This document shows positions 16,955 to 26,085 of a stretch of DNA of 64,000 bases, one piece after another. Position 1 is the first letter of the stretch. Every line of letters starts with the position of its first letter. The stretch covers positions 62,001 through 126,000 of the forward strand of contig NZ_QZDT01000002.1 of assembly GCF_009917485.1 (NCBI RefSeq), read 5' to 3'. The notes under the pieces were generated by a model, which did no database searches, was not told where the DNA came from, and saw nothing but the letters and a program-made list of their open reading frames with translations. Source of the stretch: Parablautia muri (lineage in GTDB: Bacteria; Bacillota; Clostridia; Lachnospirales; Lachnospiraceae). The position numbers and the translations under genes were made by a program.

Positions 16955-18826
16955 TCATCTCTCCCTTTTTTCCATGCAGACACCGGTCTTAAATCTGGCC
17001 GCTCCACAATGATTACACTGCTTCCGGCAATTGGGGGTAACTGCTTCCTCTTTCGCATGATGCCACTCGCGCAGCAAAAACTCCTTTGTCACACCACAGT
17101 CGAGGAAATCCCACGGAAAAATTTCATCTTCTCCTCTTTCTCTTGCGCTATAAAAAGCAGGATCCACACCACACTGCTCAAAGGCAGAAAGCCATAAATC
17201 ATTTTTATAATACTCGCTCCACGCATCATACATACAGCCCATTTCATAGGCCTTAAGGATAACCTGGTTTAAGCGCCTGTCGCCCCTTGCAAAGACGCCT
17301 TCCAGCACACTGATATCTGCTTCATGCCAATTATACTTTATGCTCTTTTGATTGAGCTGACTGCTAATATTTGTTCTTGTAAAATAAGCTTTGTCCAGAA
17401 ATTCTTCTTTTGTGCACTGTGGAGCCCACTGAAAAGGAGTGAAGGGCTTAGGCACAAAGAAGGAAGTACTTGCCACTATCTGTACCCGCCCTGTTCGCTT
17501 TTCCTTAGGAACAGTCTCATAAAATACTGCCGCAATTTTGTTGCACAAATCGCCAATTCCCTCAATATCCTCTTTGGTCTCCATGGGAAGCCCCAGCATA
17601 AAATAAAGCTTCACCCTCTTCCAGCCCCCTTCAAAGGCAAGGCGGGCGCCTTCCAATATGACTTCTTCGGTCAATCCCTTATTAATCACATTTCGGAGCC
17701 GCTGGCTTCCAGCCTCCGGCGCAAAGGTCAGGCTGCTCTTTTTTACGTCCTGCACCTTATTCATCACATCTAATGAAAATGCATCAATTCTTAAAGACGG
17801 CAGCGATATGTTCACCTTATCCCTGCCACAGTTTTCTATCAAAAAATCCAGCAGTTCTGGCAGCTGGGAATAATCGCTTGAGCTTAAGGAGCTTAAAGAA
17901 ATTTCTTCGTGTCCGGTATTTTTCAGCATCTCCACAGCGCAGCTCTTTAGCATTTTTGCATCCCGCTCCCTTACCGGGCGATATAGTTGTCCCGCCTGAC
18001 AGAAACGACACCCCCTGATGCAACCCCTTTGAATTTCCAAAACTACCCTGTCCTGCGTAACTTTGATAAAAGGAACCACAGGCTTATGGGGATAATAAGT
18101 ATCTGTCACATCCTCCACCAGCTCTTTTGCAATGGTTTCGGGAATCCCTTCTTCCAAGGGAATTCTTTGCTTTATGGTACCATCTGCATGATAAGCCACA
18201 TCATAAAAAGAAGGAACATACATGCCGGGAATGTCTGCCGCTTTCTTCAAAAATTCTTTTCGTCCCAGCCCCTGGGCTTTGCATTCCTTATATAAATCAA
18301 GCAAGCTTCGATACCTGGTCTCTCCCTCGCCAATATAAAACAGGTCGAAAAAGTCACTTATTGGCTCCGGATTGTACGTGCAGGGACCGCCGCCTATTAC
18401 AATGGGATCATCCTCCCCTCTCTCCTTTGAAAGCAGGGGAATTCTAGAAAGATCCAGCACCTGCAAAATATTGGTGTAGCACATTTCATATTGAATCGTG
18501 ATTCCCAGAAAATCAAACTCTTTGATTGGATCCTGTGATTCCAGGGCAAACAATGGAATATTTTCTTTTCGCATCACCTGGTCTAAATCTACCCATGGCG
18601 AATAAACCCTCTCGCACCAAACATCCTCAAATTGATTGAGCATATCATACAAAATCTGTATGCCCAAATGGGACATTCCAATCTCATACACATCCGGAAA
18701 GCACATAGCAAACCGTACCTGAACCTGCTCCTTTTGTTTCATCACGGCATTCACCTCGCCGCCAATATAGCGTGCGGGCTTTTCCACCTTCATCAGTATT
18801 TCATCGCTTAACGCTAGTTTTCTCAT
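16955..18826 (-). CDS. TIGR03960 family radical SAM protein with B12-binding-like domain
   Basis: Iron-sulfur enzyme of 623 residues. The N-terminal third resembles a cobalamin-binding domain (PDVYEIGMSHLGIQILYDML). The radical SAM core has the cysteine triad in EIQRGCIRGCRFCQAGQ (CxxxCxxC) near residue 270, and a late cysteine motif NCRKQCNHCGAARF lies near the C-terminus. The gene order TIGR03960-TIGR03936-rng is the usual Firmicutes arrangement. The substrate is unknown. Confidence 0.9.
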   Translation of the reverse strand: MRKLALSDEILMKVEKPARYIGGEVNAVMKQKEQVQVRFAMCFPDVYEIGMSHLGIQILYDMLNQFEDVWCERVYSPWVDLDQVMRKENIPLFALESQDPIKEFDFLGITIQYEMCYTNILQVLDLSRIPLLSKERGEDDPIVIGGGPCTYNPEPISDFFDLFYIGEGETRYRSLLDLYKECKAQGLGRKEFLKKAADIPGMYVPSFYDVAYHADGTIKQRIPLEEGIPETIAKELVEDVTDTYYPHKPVVPFIKVTQDRVVLEIQRGCIRGCRFCQAGQLYRPVRERDAKMLKSCAVEMLKNTGHEEISLSSLSSSDYSQLPELLDFLIENCGRDKVNISLPSLRIDAFSLDVMNKVQDVKKSSLTFAPEAGSQRLRNVINKGLTEEVILEGARLAFEGGWKRVKLYFMLGLPMETKEDIEGIGDLCNKIAAVFYETVPKEKRTGRVQIVASTSFFVPKPFTPFQWAPQCTKEEFLDKAYFTRTNISSQLNQKSIKYNWHEADISVLEGVFARGDRRLNQVILKAYEMGCMYDAWSEYYKNDLWLSAFEQCGVDPAFYSARERGEDEIFPWDFLDCGVTKEFLLREWHHAKEEAVTPNCRKQCNHCGAARFKTGVCMEKRER

Positions 18827-18906
18827 GAATCTATCCTTTTCCCAAATAATATTGAGGAATTATATCATAATTTCCCCCTTAAAACAACAGGTAATCAAAT
18901 GACCAT

Positions 18907-19140
18907 ACGGAAATCAATTTTCAAATCTGCTGTGTGCTGGCAAGCAAACAACCAGCTCAGACGACAAAATATTACTTGAACTGACCTTATAAAAACGCTA
19001 GCGCTTAGCGAGGTTCTACACGAGCTTAGCGTCTGTTGCGTTTTTATAGAGCAAAAGCGCGTCAGTGAAGGTATTATTTTGCCGTCTGAGCGTGGCTTTA
19101 TTTAATCTTGCGCACAGCAGATTTGAAAATTGATTTCCGT
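18907..19140. repeat. Giant 234-bp imperfect inverted repeat (MITE-like hairpin)
   Basis: Outer arms of 31 bp (18907-18937 and 19110-19140) match at 30 positions; they begin ACGGAAATCAATTTTC. Middle arms of 30 bp (18955-18984 and 19061-19090, beginning CTCAGACG) match at about 25 positions. An inner TATAAAAACGC / GCGTTTTTATA adds 11 bp. The apex contains GCTTAGCG twice. It occupies most of the 324-bp gap 18827-19150, ending 10 bases from the stop of the next gene. There is no open frame inside, so this is a non-autonomous element or a structured RNA, not a gene. Confidence 0.88.
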
Positions 19141-19150
19141 GAAATGGCCA

Positions 19151-19510
19151 TCATTCCTGCAGCTCCAAAAGTTCTTTTATGTCAAAGCTTTTTGTCACCC
19201 TTCCAAAAAAGGTATCTGTATTTTCTCCCTCATAGCTTAAGTGATTGACATCGCACAAAATAAAACAAAACAATAGAATAACCGCTATGGCAAAACGTAT
19301 CCTGAAGCTCCCAAAGGCATTTTCCTTATCCGGTTCCTGTCCATCTAATTTTTCAGGCATTTCCAGCCCATAAAGCTCCCTATGTCTCATCTCTGGGTTA
19401 TCTGAATACAAAAAGCCTTCTCTTGACCGGAATAACTGTCTGTCGTACTGATTCTGCATGCGGATTGCTTTTATCAATTCCAATTTTTTATTTGTGTTTA
19501 CTTTGCTCAT
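19151..19510 (-). CDS. Hypothetical single-pass membrane protein
   Basis: Protein of 119 residues, not recognised. A charged N-terminal half (MSKVNTNKKLELIKAIRMQNQYDRQ is the start region) is followed by one transmembrane helix at about residues 72-87 (FAIAVILLFCFILCDV) and a short outside tail. The ATG at 19510 is preferred to a TTG at 19561 that would add 17 residues; neither has a strong Shine-Dalgarno. It stands alone between the giant hairpin and hisIE. Confidence 0.6.
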   Translation of the reverse strand: MSKVNTNKKLELIKAIRMQNQYDRQLFRSREGFLYSDNPEMRHRELYGLEMPEKLDGQEPDKENAFGSFRIRFAIAVILLFCFILCDVNHLSYEGENTDTFFGRVTKSFDIKELLELQE

Positions 19511-19635
19511 AAAATATTTGTCCAGGCATTTGTTAATAAAAAATATGCATCGCACAATCAAATTATGCGATACACATTTCCACTCTTTTATTATTTTCTC
19601 CTAATCCTACACAGCAAAGACACACCACGCTCAGA

Positions 19636-20934
19636 CTATCTTTTATCTAATTCCTCTATAATTTCCTCCCAGCTTACCCCCTTTTCCACCATGAGAACCA
19701 TCATATGGTAAAGGAAATCCGCTATTTCATATTTAATTTCATTGGCGTTGGGATTTTTGGCTGCAATCACAATTTCCGTTGCTTCCTCCCCCAGCTTCTT
19801 TAAGATTTTATCAATGCCTTTATCAAAAAGATAATTTGTATAAGAGCCTTCCTTAGGATGTACTTTTCTATCCTTAATCACACCTAAAACTTCCTCAAAC
19901 ACCATAAGTGGATTGGAAGGATCATACTCCTTTTTCACAATTTCATTAAAAAAACAACTGCGACTTCCTGTATGGCATGCTGCGCCCACCTGTGAAACCC
20001 TAGCTAAAATCGTATCTTTATCACAGTCTGCCGTCAGTTCCTTCACATACTGGAAATGGCCGCTGGTTTCTCCCTTAATCCATTGCTGCTTGCGGCTTCT
20101 GCTGTAATAAGTCATGCGCCCACTTTTTAAGGTATGTAAATAGGCATCCTCATTCATATAAGCAACCATCAATACCTCACGGGATTTGTAATCCTGAACC
20201 ACCACAGGAACCAGGCCATCAAAGTTCGTGGTAAGCTCCTTCCACTTAATCGCCGGCTCAAATGTTTTAACGCCAACCCCATTATCGGCACACAAATCCT
20301 TAATGTCATTTAGCTGCTTTGCATTAGCATTAATGGCAGGCCCTGTCACTCCCACAACACTCATGCAGGATAAAAGCTCAATAATCTTGTCAAGAGATAC
20401 CTCCGGTAATGTCACCACAAGCGGTACCTTCGCCACCTCAATGGCCTGTTTAATGGTTTTTTCTTTGATTAAGACAATCTCACCTACAAACTCGGAGAGC
20501 ATGCCTTCGCCTGCTTCTATCTCAGAGGCCTCTGCAATGCAGGCCACAATCTTATCCCTTCCAAATTTAAGGGAAACCTCTTTGGTAAGTTCCACATTAT
20601 CTTCTTTGGAATAATTAAGCGCTGCTTTAGCACATCCTGCATAGAGAAGCTTTTTGATATCCTCCATCCGTTTAACATTTCCGGCGCCTGTCACCGGAAT
20701 CTGGGCCTGATTGCATATATTTTTTATCTTGTCAAGCGCTGCTTCATGACTGATATCATCTGTAGATAAATCAAAAACAATCAGTTCATCCGCATTGTTA
20801 TCCCCATAGAATTTAGCAAGCGCCACCGGATCCTCGCTGACCACAGTATCATCTTTAAAGCCTGCAACTGCCTTTTCATTGAAAAGATAAATACATGGTA
20901 CAAATTTTTTATAACTATTCATGTCAAAAATCAT
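19636..20934 (-). CDS. hisI: HisIE with an N-terminal HisF-like pseudoenzyme domain
   Basis: Bifunctional phosphoribosyl-ATP pyrophosphatase / phosphoribosyl-AMP cyclohydrolase with an added barrel; 432 residues. Residues about 1-225 follow HisF throughout (VPCIYL for [43 protein letters not shown] for VVAIDA). Both catalytic aspartates are missing (Y and A instead). Residues about 228-335 are HisI, with [12 protein letters not shown] metal ligands; residues about 340-432 are HisE ([14 protein letters not shown]). It is the last gene of hisZ-G-D-IE. Start could be 20934 or 20922. Confidence 0.9.
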   Translation of the reverse strand: MIFDMNSYKKFVPCIYLFNEKAVAGFKDDTVVSEDPVALAKFYGDNNADELIVFDLSTDDISHEAALDKIKNICNQAQIPVTGAGNVKRMEDIKKLLYAGCAKAALNYSKEDNVELTKEVSLKFGRDKIVACIAEASEIEAGEGMLSEFVGEIVLIKEKTIKQAIEVAKVPLVVTLPEVSLDKIIELLSCMSVVGVTGPAINANAKQLNDIKDLCADNGVGVKTFEPAIKWKELTTNFDGLVPVVVQDYKSREVLMVAYMNEDAYLHTLKSGRMTYYSRSRKQQWIKGETSGHFQYVKELTADCDKDTILARVSQVGAACHTGSRSCFFNEIVKKEYDPSNPLMVFEEVLGVIKDRKVHPKEGSYTNYLFDKGIDKILKKLGEEATEIVIAAKNPNANEIKYEIADFLYHMMVLMVEKGVSWEEIIEELDKR

Positions 20935-20955
20935 TCCTTTTTCTTAAGTCTCTCA

Positions 20956-22248
20956 TCAACCCTCGAATCTTACTTTAATCGAATTTGCATGAGCCGTCAA
21001 TCCTTCTTTTTCCGCAAATAATTCAATGTCTTTATGTGCTCTCCCCAACGCCTCCTTAGAATAAGAAATAATGCTTGTTTTTTTCAAAAAATCATCCACA
21101 TTGAGCGGAGAGAAAAACCTTGCGGTGCCATTGGTAGGTAAAATGTGATTGGGACCTGCAAAATAATCGCCCAAAGGCTCCGATGAATACTCTCCAAGGA
21201 AAATCGCCCCTGCATTTTTAATTTTAGTCATAGTTTCAAAAGGATTTTCGGTCAAAATTTCCAAATGCTCGGAGGCAATTTCGTTTGCCGCCGCTATTGC
21301 CTCATCCATATCGGAAGCAACTAAGATATATCCATAAGCTTCCAGTGACTTTTCAATAATCTCTTTTCTGGAAAGCTTCAAAACAAACTCCTCTATCTGC
21401 TCAGAAACCTGCCGGGCAAGCTTTCTGCTGGTGGTAATCAATATAGCGCTTGCCATCTCGTCATGCTCTGCCTGAGACAAAAGATCCGCCGCCACATATC
21501 TTGGATTCGCTGTCTCATCTGCCAACACTAAGATTTCACTAGGGCCTGCAATAGAATCAATGCTCACATAGCCAAAGCATGCTTTCTTTGCCAGGGCTAC
21601 AAAAATGTTGCCAGGACCTGTTATTTTATCTACCCTTGGAATGCTTTCCGTGCCAAAAGCCATTGCCGCGATTGCCTGCGCACCTCCTGCCTTGTAAATT
21701 TCATCAACACCTGCAATATCTGCCGCAACCAGCGTGCCGGAATTTACTTTTCCTGTGGCATCAGGAGGTGTTGTCATAATAATTTTAGAAACGCCAGCCA
21801 CCTTGGCAGGTAACACATTCATCAAAACGCTGGAAGGATAAGCTGCTTTTCCTCCCGGCACATAAACACCGGATATTTCAATAGGAGTGATTCTCTGGCC
21901 TAAAATCGTCCCGTCACTTTCCGGTGAAATCCAGCTGTTATGTAACTGCTTTTCATGAAATTTCGTTATATTTGCAGCAGATTTTTTCATCACCTCCACC
22001 AGAGCCGGATCTGTATTTTCATAGGCCTGTGCAATTTCGTCCTTTGTAACCTTAATATGTTCAGCCGTAATCTCACAGTGGTCAAATTTTAATGTATACT
22101 CAAACAGCGCCTCATCCTTTCTTTTGCGAACCTGTTCAATGATTTCATTTACTGTCTGCTCATACTGCCCATAGCTATTGGGGCTTCTTTTCAAAAGATT
22201 CTCTAAAAGATTATTTCTGGTTTTACGATTTAATTCGATAATACGCAT
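20956..22248 (-). CDS. hisD: Histidinol dehydrogenase HisD
   Basis: Zinc enzyme that oxidises L-histidinol to histidine in two NAD-dependent steps; 430 residues, the usual length. Recognisable stretches are ISGVYVPGGKAAYPSSVLMN, DKITGPGNIFVALAKK, IDSIAGPSEILVLAD, QAEHDEMASAILIT and the C-terminal YFAGPNHILPTNGTARF. It lies between hisG and hisIE with short gaps. A GAAGGAGAAAGGG site precedes the start. Confidence 0.96.
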   Translation of the reverse strand: MRIIELNRKTRNNLLENLLKRSPNSYGQYEQTVNEIIEQVRKRKDEALFEYTLKFDHCEITAEHIKVTKDEIAQAYENTDPALVEVMKKSAANITKFHEKQLHNSWISPESDGTILGQRITPIEISGVYVPGGKAAYPSSVLMNVLPAKVAGVSKIIMTTPPDATGKVNSGTLVAADIAGVDEIYKAGGAQAIAAMAFGTESIPRVDKITGPGNIFVALAKKACFGYVSIDSIAGPSEILVLADETANPRYVAADLLSQAEHDEMASAILITTSRKLARQVSEQIEEFVLKLSRKEIIEKSLEAYGYILVASDMDEAIAAANEIASEHLEILTENPFETMTKIKNAGAIFLGEYSSEPLGDYFAGPNHILPTNGTARFFSPLNVDDFLKKTSIISYSKEALGRAHKDIELFAEKEGLTAHANSIKVRFEG

Positions 22249-22277
22249 ACCCTTTCTCCTTCCCGTCTACCGTTTCT

Positions 22278-22931
22278 TCAATCTTTATAAACTAAATGCT
22301 TTAACTGTGATATGAGATTCCTGATACGCTCTGTTTCCATCTGCATGCTCACCTGATTTACAATCATTCTGGCGGACAACGGACAAATTTCCTCTAAAAC
22401 CTCAAGGCCATTTTCCTTAAGTGTAGAACCTGTTTCCACAATATCAACAATCACATCGGAAAGCCCCACAATGGGTCCAAGCTCTACGGAACCATTTAAT
22501 TTGATGATATCCACCGTCTGATGCTTTTTATTATAAAAATAATCCTTCGCAATAACAGGATATTTACTTGCCACACGGATTCTCTCATGATGGAGCAAAA
22601 GCTCTTTGGCAGAGGCTGGTCCACATACGCACATACGGCACGCCCCAAATCCTAAATCAAGCACCTCATAAGCTCTCCTGTTTTCCTCCAATATGGTATC
22701 CTTGCCCACTACGCCTATATCTGCCGCACCGTATTCCACGTAGGTTGGAACATCCGGTCCTTTTGATAAGAAGAATCTTAATTTTTTTTCTTCATTGACA
22801 AAAATCAATTTTCTGGATTTCTTATCACGCATCTCCTCACACGTAATCCCGATTTGCGCAAGGAGCTCTAAAGTTTTATCTGCAAGTCTGCCCTTTCCAA
22901 GGGCAAACGTTAAATATCTATCTTCACTCAT
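22278..22931 (-). CDS. hisG: ATP phosphoribosyltransferase HisG, short form
   Basis: First committed enzyme of histidine synthesis, 217 residues. The short form lacks the C-terminal regulatory domain and works with HisZ, which is encoded upstream. Motifs are [40 protein letters not shown]-type ([13 protein letters not shown]) and [16 protein letters not shown]. The ATG at 22931 has GGAGG six bases upstream and is preferred to the ATG at 22937, which abuts that site. A small hairpin resembling the repeat families precedes the Shine-Dalgarno. Confidence 0.94.
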   Translation of the reverse strand: [217 protein letters not shown]

Positions 22932-23020
22932 TCCCATCCTCCATATTGCCGCTTTGCGGTACCCTAAATACCCGAAAGCCGAAAAAAAATGCCCGCTATT
23001 CAGGCCAGGCGCAGCTCGCC

Positions 23021-24139
23021 TTACGGCTCCGTCATTGGGCGCAAAGCGGTCCTTATCCCTTTTGCCCTTAACGCCTTCGCCTTTGAAAGCTTCTCCTCAT
23101 AATCAGAAGCATGATAGGTAAGAATCTTTATATCATCTTCCACCCCCACATGCGCTTTTTGTCTCTCCAGTGCAGACATTAAATCATCCACAACTACCAC
23201 AAACCCAATGGCCGGAGCCTTCTTACCGAAATATCCTAACAGCCTGTCATACCTTCCTCCTTTGACCACAGGCTCCCCCACCCCATAAGTATAAGCTTTA
23301 AAAATAATACCTGTATAATAATGATATTTGCTCAGCATCCCAAGGTCAAAAGAGACATATTTTTCAACCCCATAGCTCTTTAAGACATGATAAAGCTTCT
23401 CAAGACGCCCAATTGCTTCAAGAGAACGTGAATTGTCCACCAGCTCCTTTGCCTCTCCAAGCACCTCCACAGAGCCGAAATGTTCGGAGACTTTTAACAG
23501 CATCCTGCAATAGGATTCTGCAACCCCCCGCCCTGTCAAAAGTTCTTCCGCACCAAAAATATTTTTACCGGAAATCAGTTCCCGCAACTCGTTTTCTGTC
23601 TGTTCATCCAAGCCTGCCTGTGTGCAGATGCCTTTAAAATATTCCATTTGGCCAATACTCACCTGAAACTCCTTTAGCCCGGCGCTGAGCAAAGATTCTA
23701 CCACCAGGGCAATCATTTCCCCATCTGCTTCCACACTGCCATCCCCAATGAGCTCAGCGCCCATCTGTGTAACTTCCTTTAGCTTTCCCTGCAGGTTGCC
23801 TGTATTGGTAAAAGTATTTCCAGCATAACAAAACCGGATGGGAACATCCTCATCCATAAAATATTTGGCGGCACACCTTGCCATAGAAGGGGTAAAATCC
23901 GGTCTTAACACCAGCGTATTCCCCTCTTTATCAAAAAATTTATACAACTCCCTGGACGGCGTGGCTCCGATTTCTTTGGAAAACACATCAAAAAATTCAA
24001 AAGTGGGCGTTTGTATATCCTGGTAACCATACAACCGCAGCTTCCCGTGTATCAGCTCCTCCACCGCCAGCTTTCTGGCGTATTCCTTCCCATAAATATC
24101 CCGCACACCCTCCGGTGTATGTAATAATTGCCGATTCAT
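23021..24139 (-). CDS. hisZ: HisZ, regulatory subunit of ATP phosphoribosyltransferase
   Basis: Class II aaRS-like (HisS paralogue) protein required for activity and feedback control of short HisG; 372 residues. It shows LHTPEGVRDIYGKEYARK, FFDKEGNTLVLRPDFTPSMARCAA and VGEPVVKGGRYDRLLGYFG, the synthetase-like motifs without anticodon domain. The C-terminus (RTALRPMTEP) is short relative to many HisZ proteins. It is the first gene of the histidine cluster, downstream of a strong promoter and a leader of about 140 bases. Confidence 0.92.
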   Translation of the reverse strand: MNRQLLHTPEGVRDIYGKEYARKLAVEELIHGKLRLYGYQDIQTPTFEFFDVFSKEIGATPSRELYKFFDKEGNTLVLRPDFTPSMARCAAKYFMDEDVPIRFCYAGNTFTNTGNLQGKLKEVTQMGAELIGDGSVEADGEMIALVVESLLSAGLKEFQVSIGQMEYFKGICTQAGLDEQTENELRELISGKNIFGAEELLTGRGVAESYCRMLLKVSEHFGSVEVLGEAKELVDNSRSLEAIGRLEKLYHVLKSYGVEKYVSFDLGMLSKYHYYTGIIFKAYTYGVGEPVVKGGRYDRLLGYFGKKAPAIGFVVVVDDLMSALERQKAHVGVEDDIKILTYHASDYEEKLSKAKALRAKGIRTALRPMTEP

Positions 24140-24288
24140 CTATCTCCTCTTTCCTATCCTTAACATGATACCAGTACTGTTTTTAATTCTACTATGATTC
24201 CCGCAAGCAGCGAACAAGGCCAACGTATCCGCATGCTTTAGTAATTTAAAGTGCTACTTCGCTACTTTAATAAATTCATACCATTGAT

Positions 24289-24317
24289 AGTATACAAGAA
24301 GCATATCTATTTGTCAA
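24289..24317 (-). promoter_or_regulatory. Promoter of hisZ-hisG-hisD-hisIE
   Basis: Minus-strand TTGACA, 17-bp spacer, TATACT. The leader of about 140 bases contains a small AAAGT..ACTTT hairpin. No T-box was found: there is no TGGNACCGCG-like bulge on the minus strand. Confidence 0.87.
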
Positions 24318-24346
24318 ATTAACTCCTTTTTACAATGAGGAGCAGC

Positions 24347-24380
24347 GCCCTCTGGCTACCGTACGAAAAGTAACGAGCAA
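24347..24380 (+). repeat. 34-bp repeat (copy 1, inverted relative to 26294-26327)
   Basis: GCCCTCTGGCTACCGT..GAAAAGTAACGAGCAA here matches the reverse complement of 26294-26327 at 31 of 34 positions. It is fused to the CAAATTTG-type element next to recU. Confidence 0.75.
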
Positions 24381-24382
24381 CC

Positions 24383-24440
24383 TCAAATTTGGGCGTAAGT
24401 ACAAATTTGTTGATTGAAAAATCGGAGATTTTTCAATCTA
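24383..24440 (-). repeat. CAAATTTG-type palindromic element abutting the recU stop codon
   Basis: On the minus strand the recU TAG stop begins the element: a GATTGAAAAATC / GATTTTTCAATC perfect hairpin, then CAAATTTGTACTTACGCCC and AAATTTG. It shares its right half with the elements at 11694-11775 and 61485-61574 but has a different hairpin. Confidence 0.65.
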
Positions 24441-24971
24441 TTCCCTTTCCTCCAAATCCTTGTTGAGTATATCCAGGTAAGGGACAAATATCCCATGTTT
24501 TTTGGGCAAAATATATTCTGGATTCAGTTCTTCATGGAGAAAGCTTTTTCGTCCTCCTTTTTTCGCCCTTTCCCAGAAAAACTGAAAGATTTCAAAGGGC
24601 AGATAGTAAAATTCATCCCTGTGGGAAAAGAAAATCAGGAAAAAAGCCACTCCTCCCTGCTTCTCAAACTGCCCCATAAAGGTTACCTGATGTTCATGAA
24701 TATTTTGAAGGGCAAACCGGTCCACCGCACATTCCTTGGCGTCAAAGCAGACAGGAATTCCCTGCACCACGCCAATATAATCCACCGTACTTTTCTGCTC
24801 AAAATATGCCAGCGTAATATGTCTGGTCGTTTTATCTATCTTTACCGGCGTAATAGGAGTTGGTATTTTCTGTATCAGCGCAAGGCCGCTTTCCAAATAT
24901 TTCTCATTTGTCCTGTTAACCATATCCTCCAGGGTAGATCCCCTCAGTCCTCTGGTACTCCATGTTGCCAT
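24438..24971 (-). CDS. recU: Holliday junction resolvase RecU
   Basis: Firmicutes-type junction-resolving nuclease, 177 residues, working with the RuvAB motor also encoded in this window. The core shows RGLRGSTLEDMVNRTNEKY, STVDYIGVVQGIPVCFDAKEC (the Asp and the Glu of the active site) and HQVTFMGQFEKQGGVAFFLIFF. The ATG at 24971 follows AAGGTGG and is preferred to a GTG at 24983. Usually recU neighbours a PBP gene; here it neighbours the his cluster. Confidence 0.93.
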   Translation of the reverse strand: MATWSTRGLRGSTLEDMVNRTNEKYLESGLALIQKIPTPITPVKIDKTTRHITLAYFEQKSTVDYIGVVQGIPVCFDAKECAVDRFALQNIHEHQVTFMGQFEKQGGVAFFLIFFSHRDEFYYLPFEIFQFFWERAKKGGRKSFLHEELNPEYILPKKHGIFVPYLDILNKDLEERE

Positions 24972-25042
24972 CTTATCTACCACCTTCTCTTGACTTTTGC
25001 CTTGCTTTCATACCCTGATTTCCATTTAATATAGGGCTCATA

Positions 25043-26026
25043 TTAAGGCTTTCGCATCAACATCTGAAATTCCCTGGGAAGCGGAATTTCAATCACTTTT
25101 TTGCTAAGCGCTTCAAAGCCATCTTCCAGCTTTGGAAACGCAAGGCGGCATGCGCACAAAAGCTGGCTGTTAATCTGATATTGGCGCTTATACCTATCAT
25201 TCCAGCTTCTATCGCCATATTTATAATCCCCAAGCACCGGATGTCCAATACCCGCCATATGAAGCCTTAACTGATGAGGTTTTCCCGTAATCAACTCCGC
25301 CTCCACCAATGTCCTGTCTGAAAAGCGCGAAACTGGATAATATCTGGTTTTGATAGGAGAACCTGCCTTACGCTCATCTCCCTTCACCAGATAGCTTCTA
25401 TTGTTTTCTTCATCCTTCACAAGGAGTCCTTCCAGCAATTCCTCTTGAGCTACCTGCCCTTTCACAAACATGCGGTAAAATTTGCGAACCTTGCGGCTCT
25501 TTAACAAGCTGCTCATTTTTTGGCTTCCCGCAAGAGATTTAGCGCCTATCACCAATCCAAAAGTATTTCGGTCTAATCTATTACAAACAGATGGTTTATA
25601 GGTGGACAACTGACTCTCATCCATGACACCTGTTTTTAGCAAATACCCAATCAACCACTCATTCACTGATAAATCCTCAGCGGCAGCCTTTTGCGAGAGA
25701 ACTCCTGCCGGTTTGTTTACAATCACAACATTCCTGTCTTCATAAACAACCTCAATCCCTTTTAGCTTCTTGTAAGCTTCCTCATATTCATCCGTATTTG
25801 CCCTGCCGCCCCTAAATTGATTTATAGTTTCATCAGACAAATACAGGCAAAGTACATCCCCCTTTACCAGCTTTTCCTTTCCTTCCGCCTTTTTCCCATT
25901 CAGCGTAATATTTTTCTTGCGGAGCATCTTATAAAAAAAAGAAGAAGCCGCCAATGGCATAAACTTATGCAAAAACTTATCTACCCTCTGCCCCGCCTCA
26001 TTTTCATCTATCTGAATCCTCTGCAT
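25043..26026 (-). CDS. RluA-family pseudouridine synthase
   Basis: Modifies uridines in large-subunit rRNA; 327 residues. An N-terminal S4 RNA-binding domain covers residues about 1-75 (ENEAGQRVDKFLHKFMPLA). The catalytic RluA domain follows, with the active-site aspartate in CNRLDRNTFGLVIGAKS, a variant of the common HRLDxxTSG, and ELITGKPHQLRLHMAGIGHPVLGDYKYG. RluC or RluD specificity cannot be decided. Three ordered palindromes lie upstream (26086-26233). Confidence 0.88.
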   Translation of the reverse strand: MQRIQIDENEAGQRVDKFLHKFMPLAASSFFYKMLRKKNITLNGKKAEGKEKLVKGDVLCLYLSDETINQFRGGRANTDEYEEAYKKLKGIEVVYEDRNVVIVNKPAGVLSQKAAAEDLSVNEWLIGYLLKTGVMDESQLSTYKPSVCNRLDRNTFGLVIGAKSLAGSQKMSSLLKSRKVRKFYRMFVKGQVAQEELLEGLLVKDEENNRSYLVKGDERKAGSPIKTRYYPVSRFSDRTLVEAELITGKPHQLRLHMAGIGHPVLGDYKYGDRSWNDRYKRQYQINSQLLCACRLAFPKLEDGFEALSKKVIEIPLPREFQMLMRKP

Positions 26027-26085
26027 ATCATTCCTGACCTTCCATTAACCGAATATTTAAATTATCGTTCATTTCGTCACATGAG

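Noticed and set aside
24140-24288. Possible histidine T-box or attenuator in the hisZ leader
   Set aside because: No T-box bulge (TGGNACC), no specifier loop and no His-rich leader peptide were found. Only a small hairpin is present.
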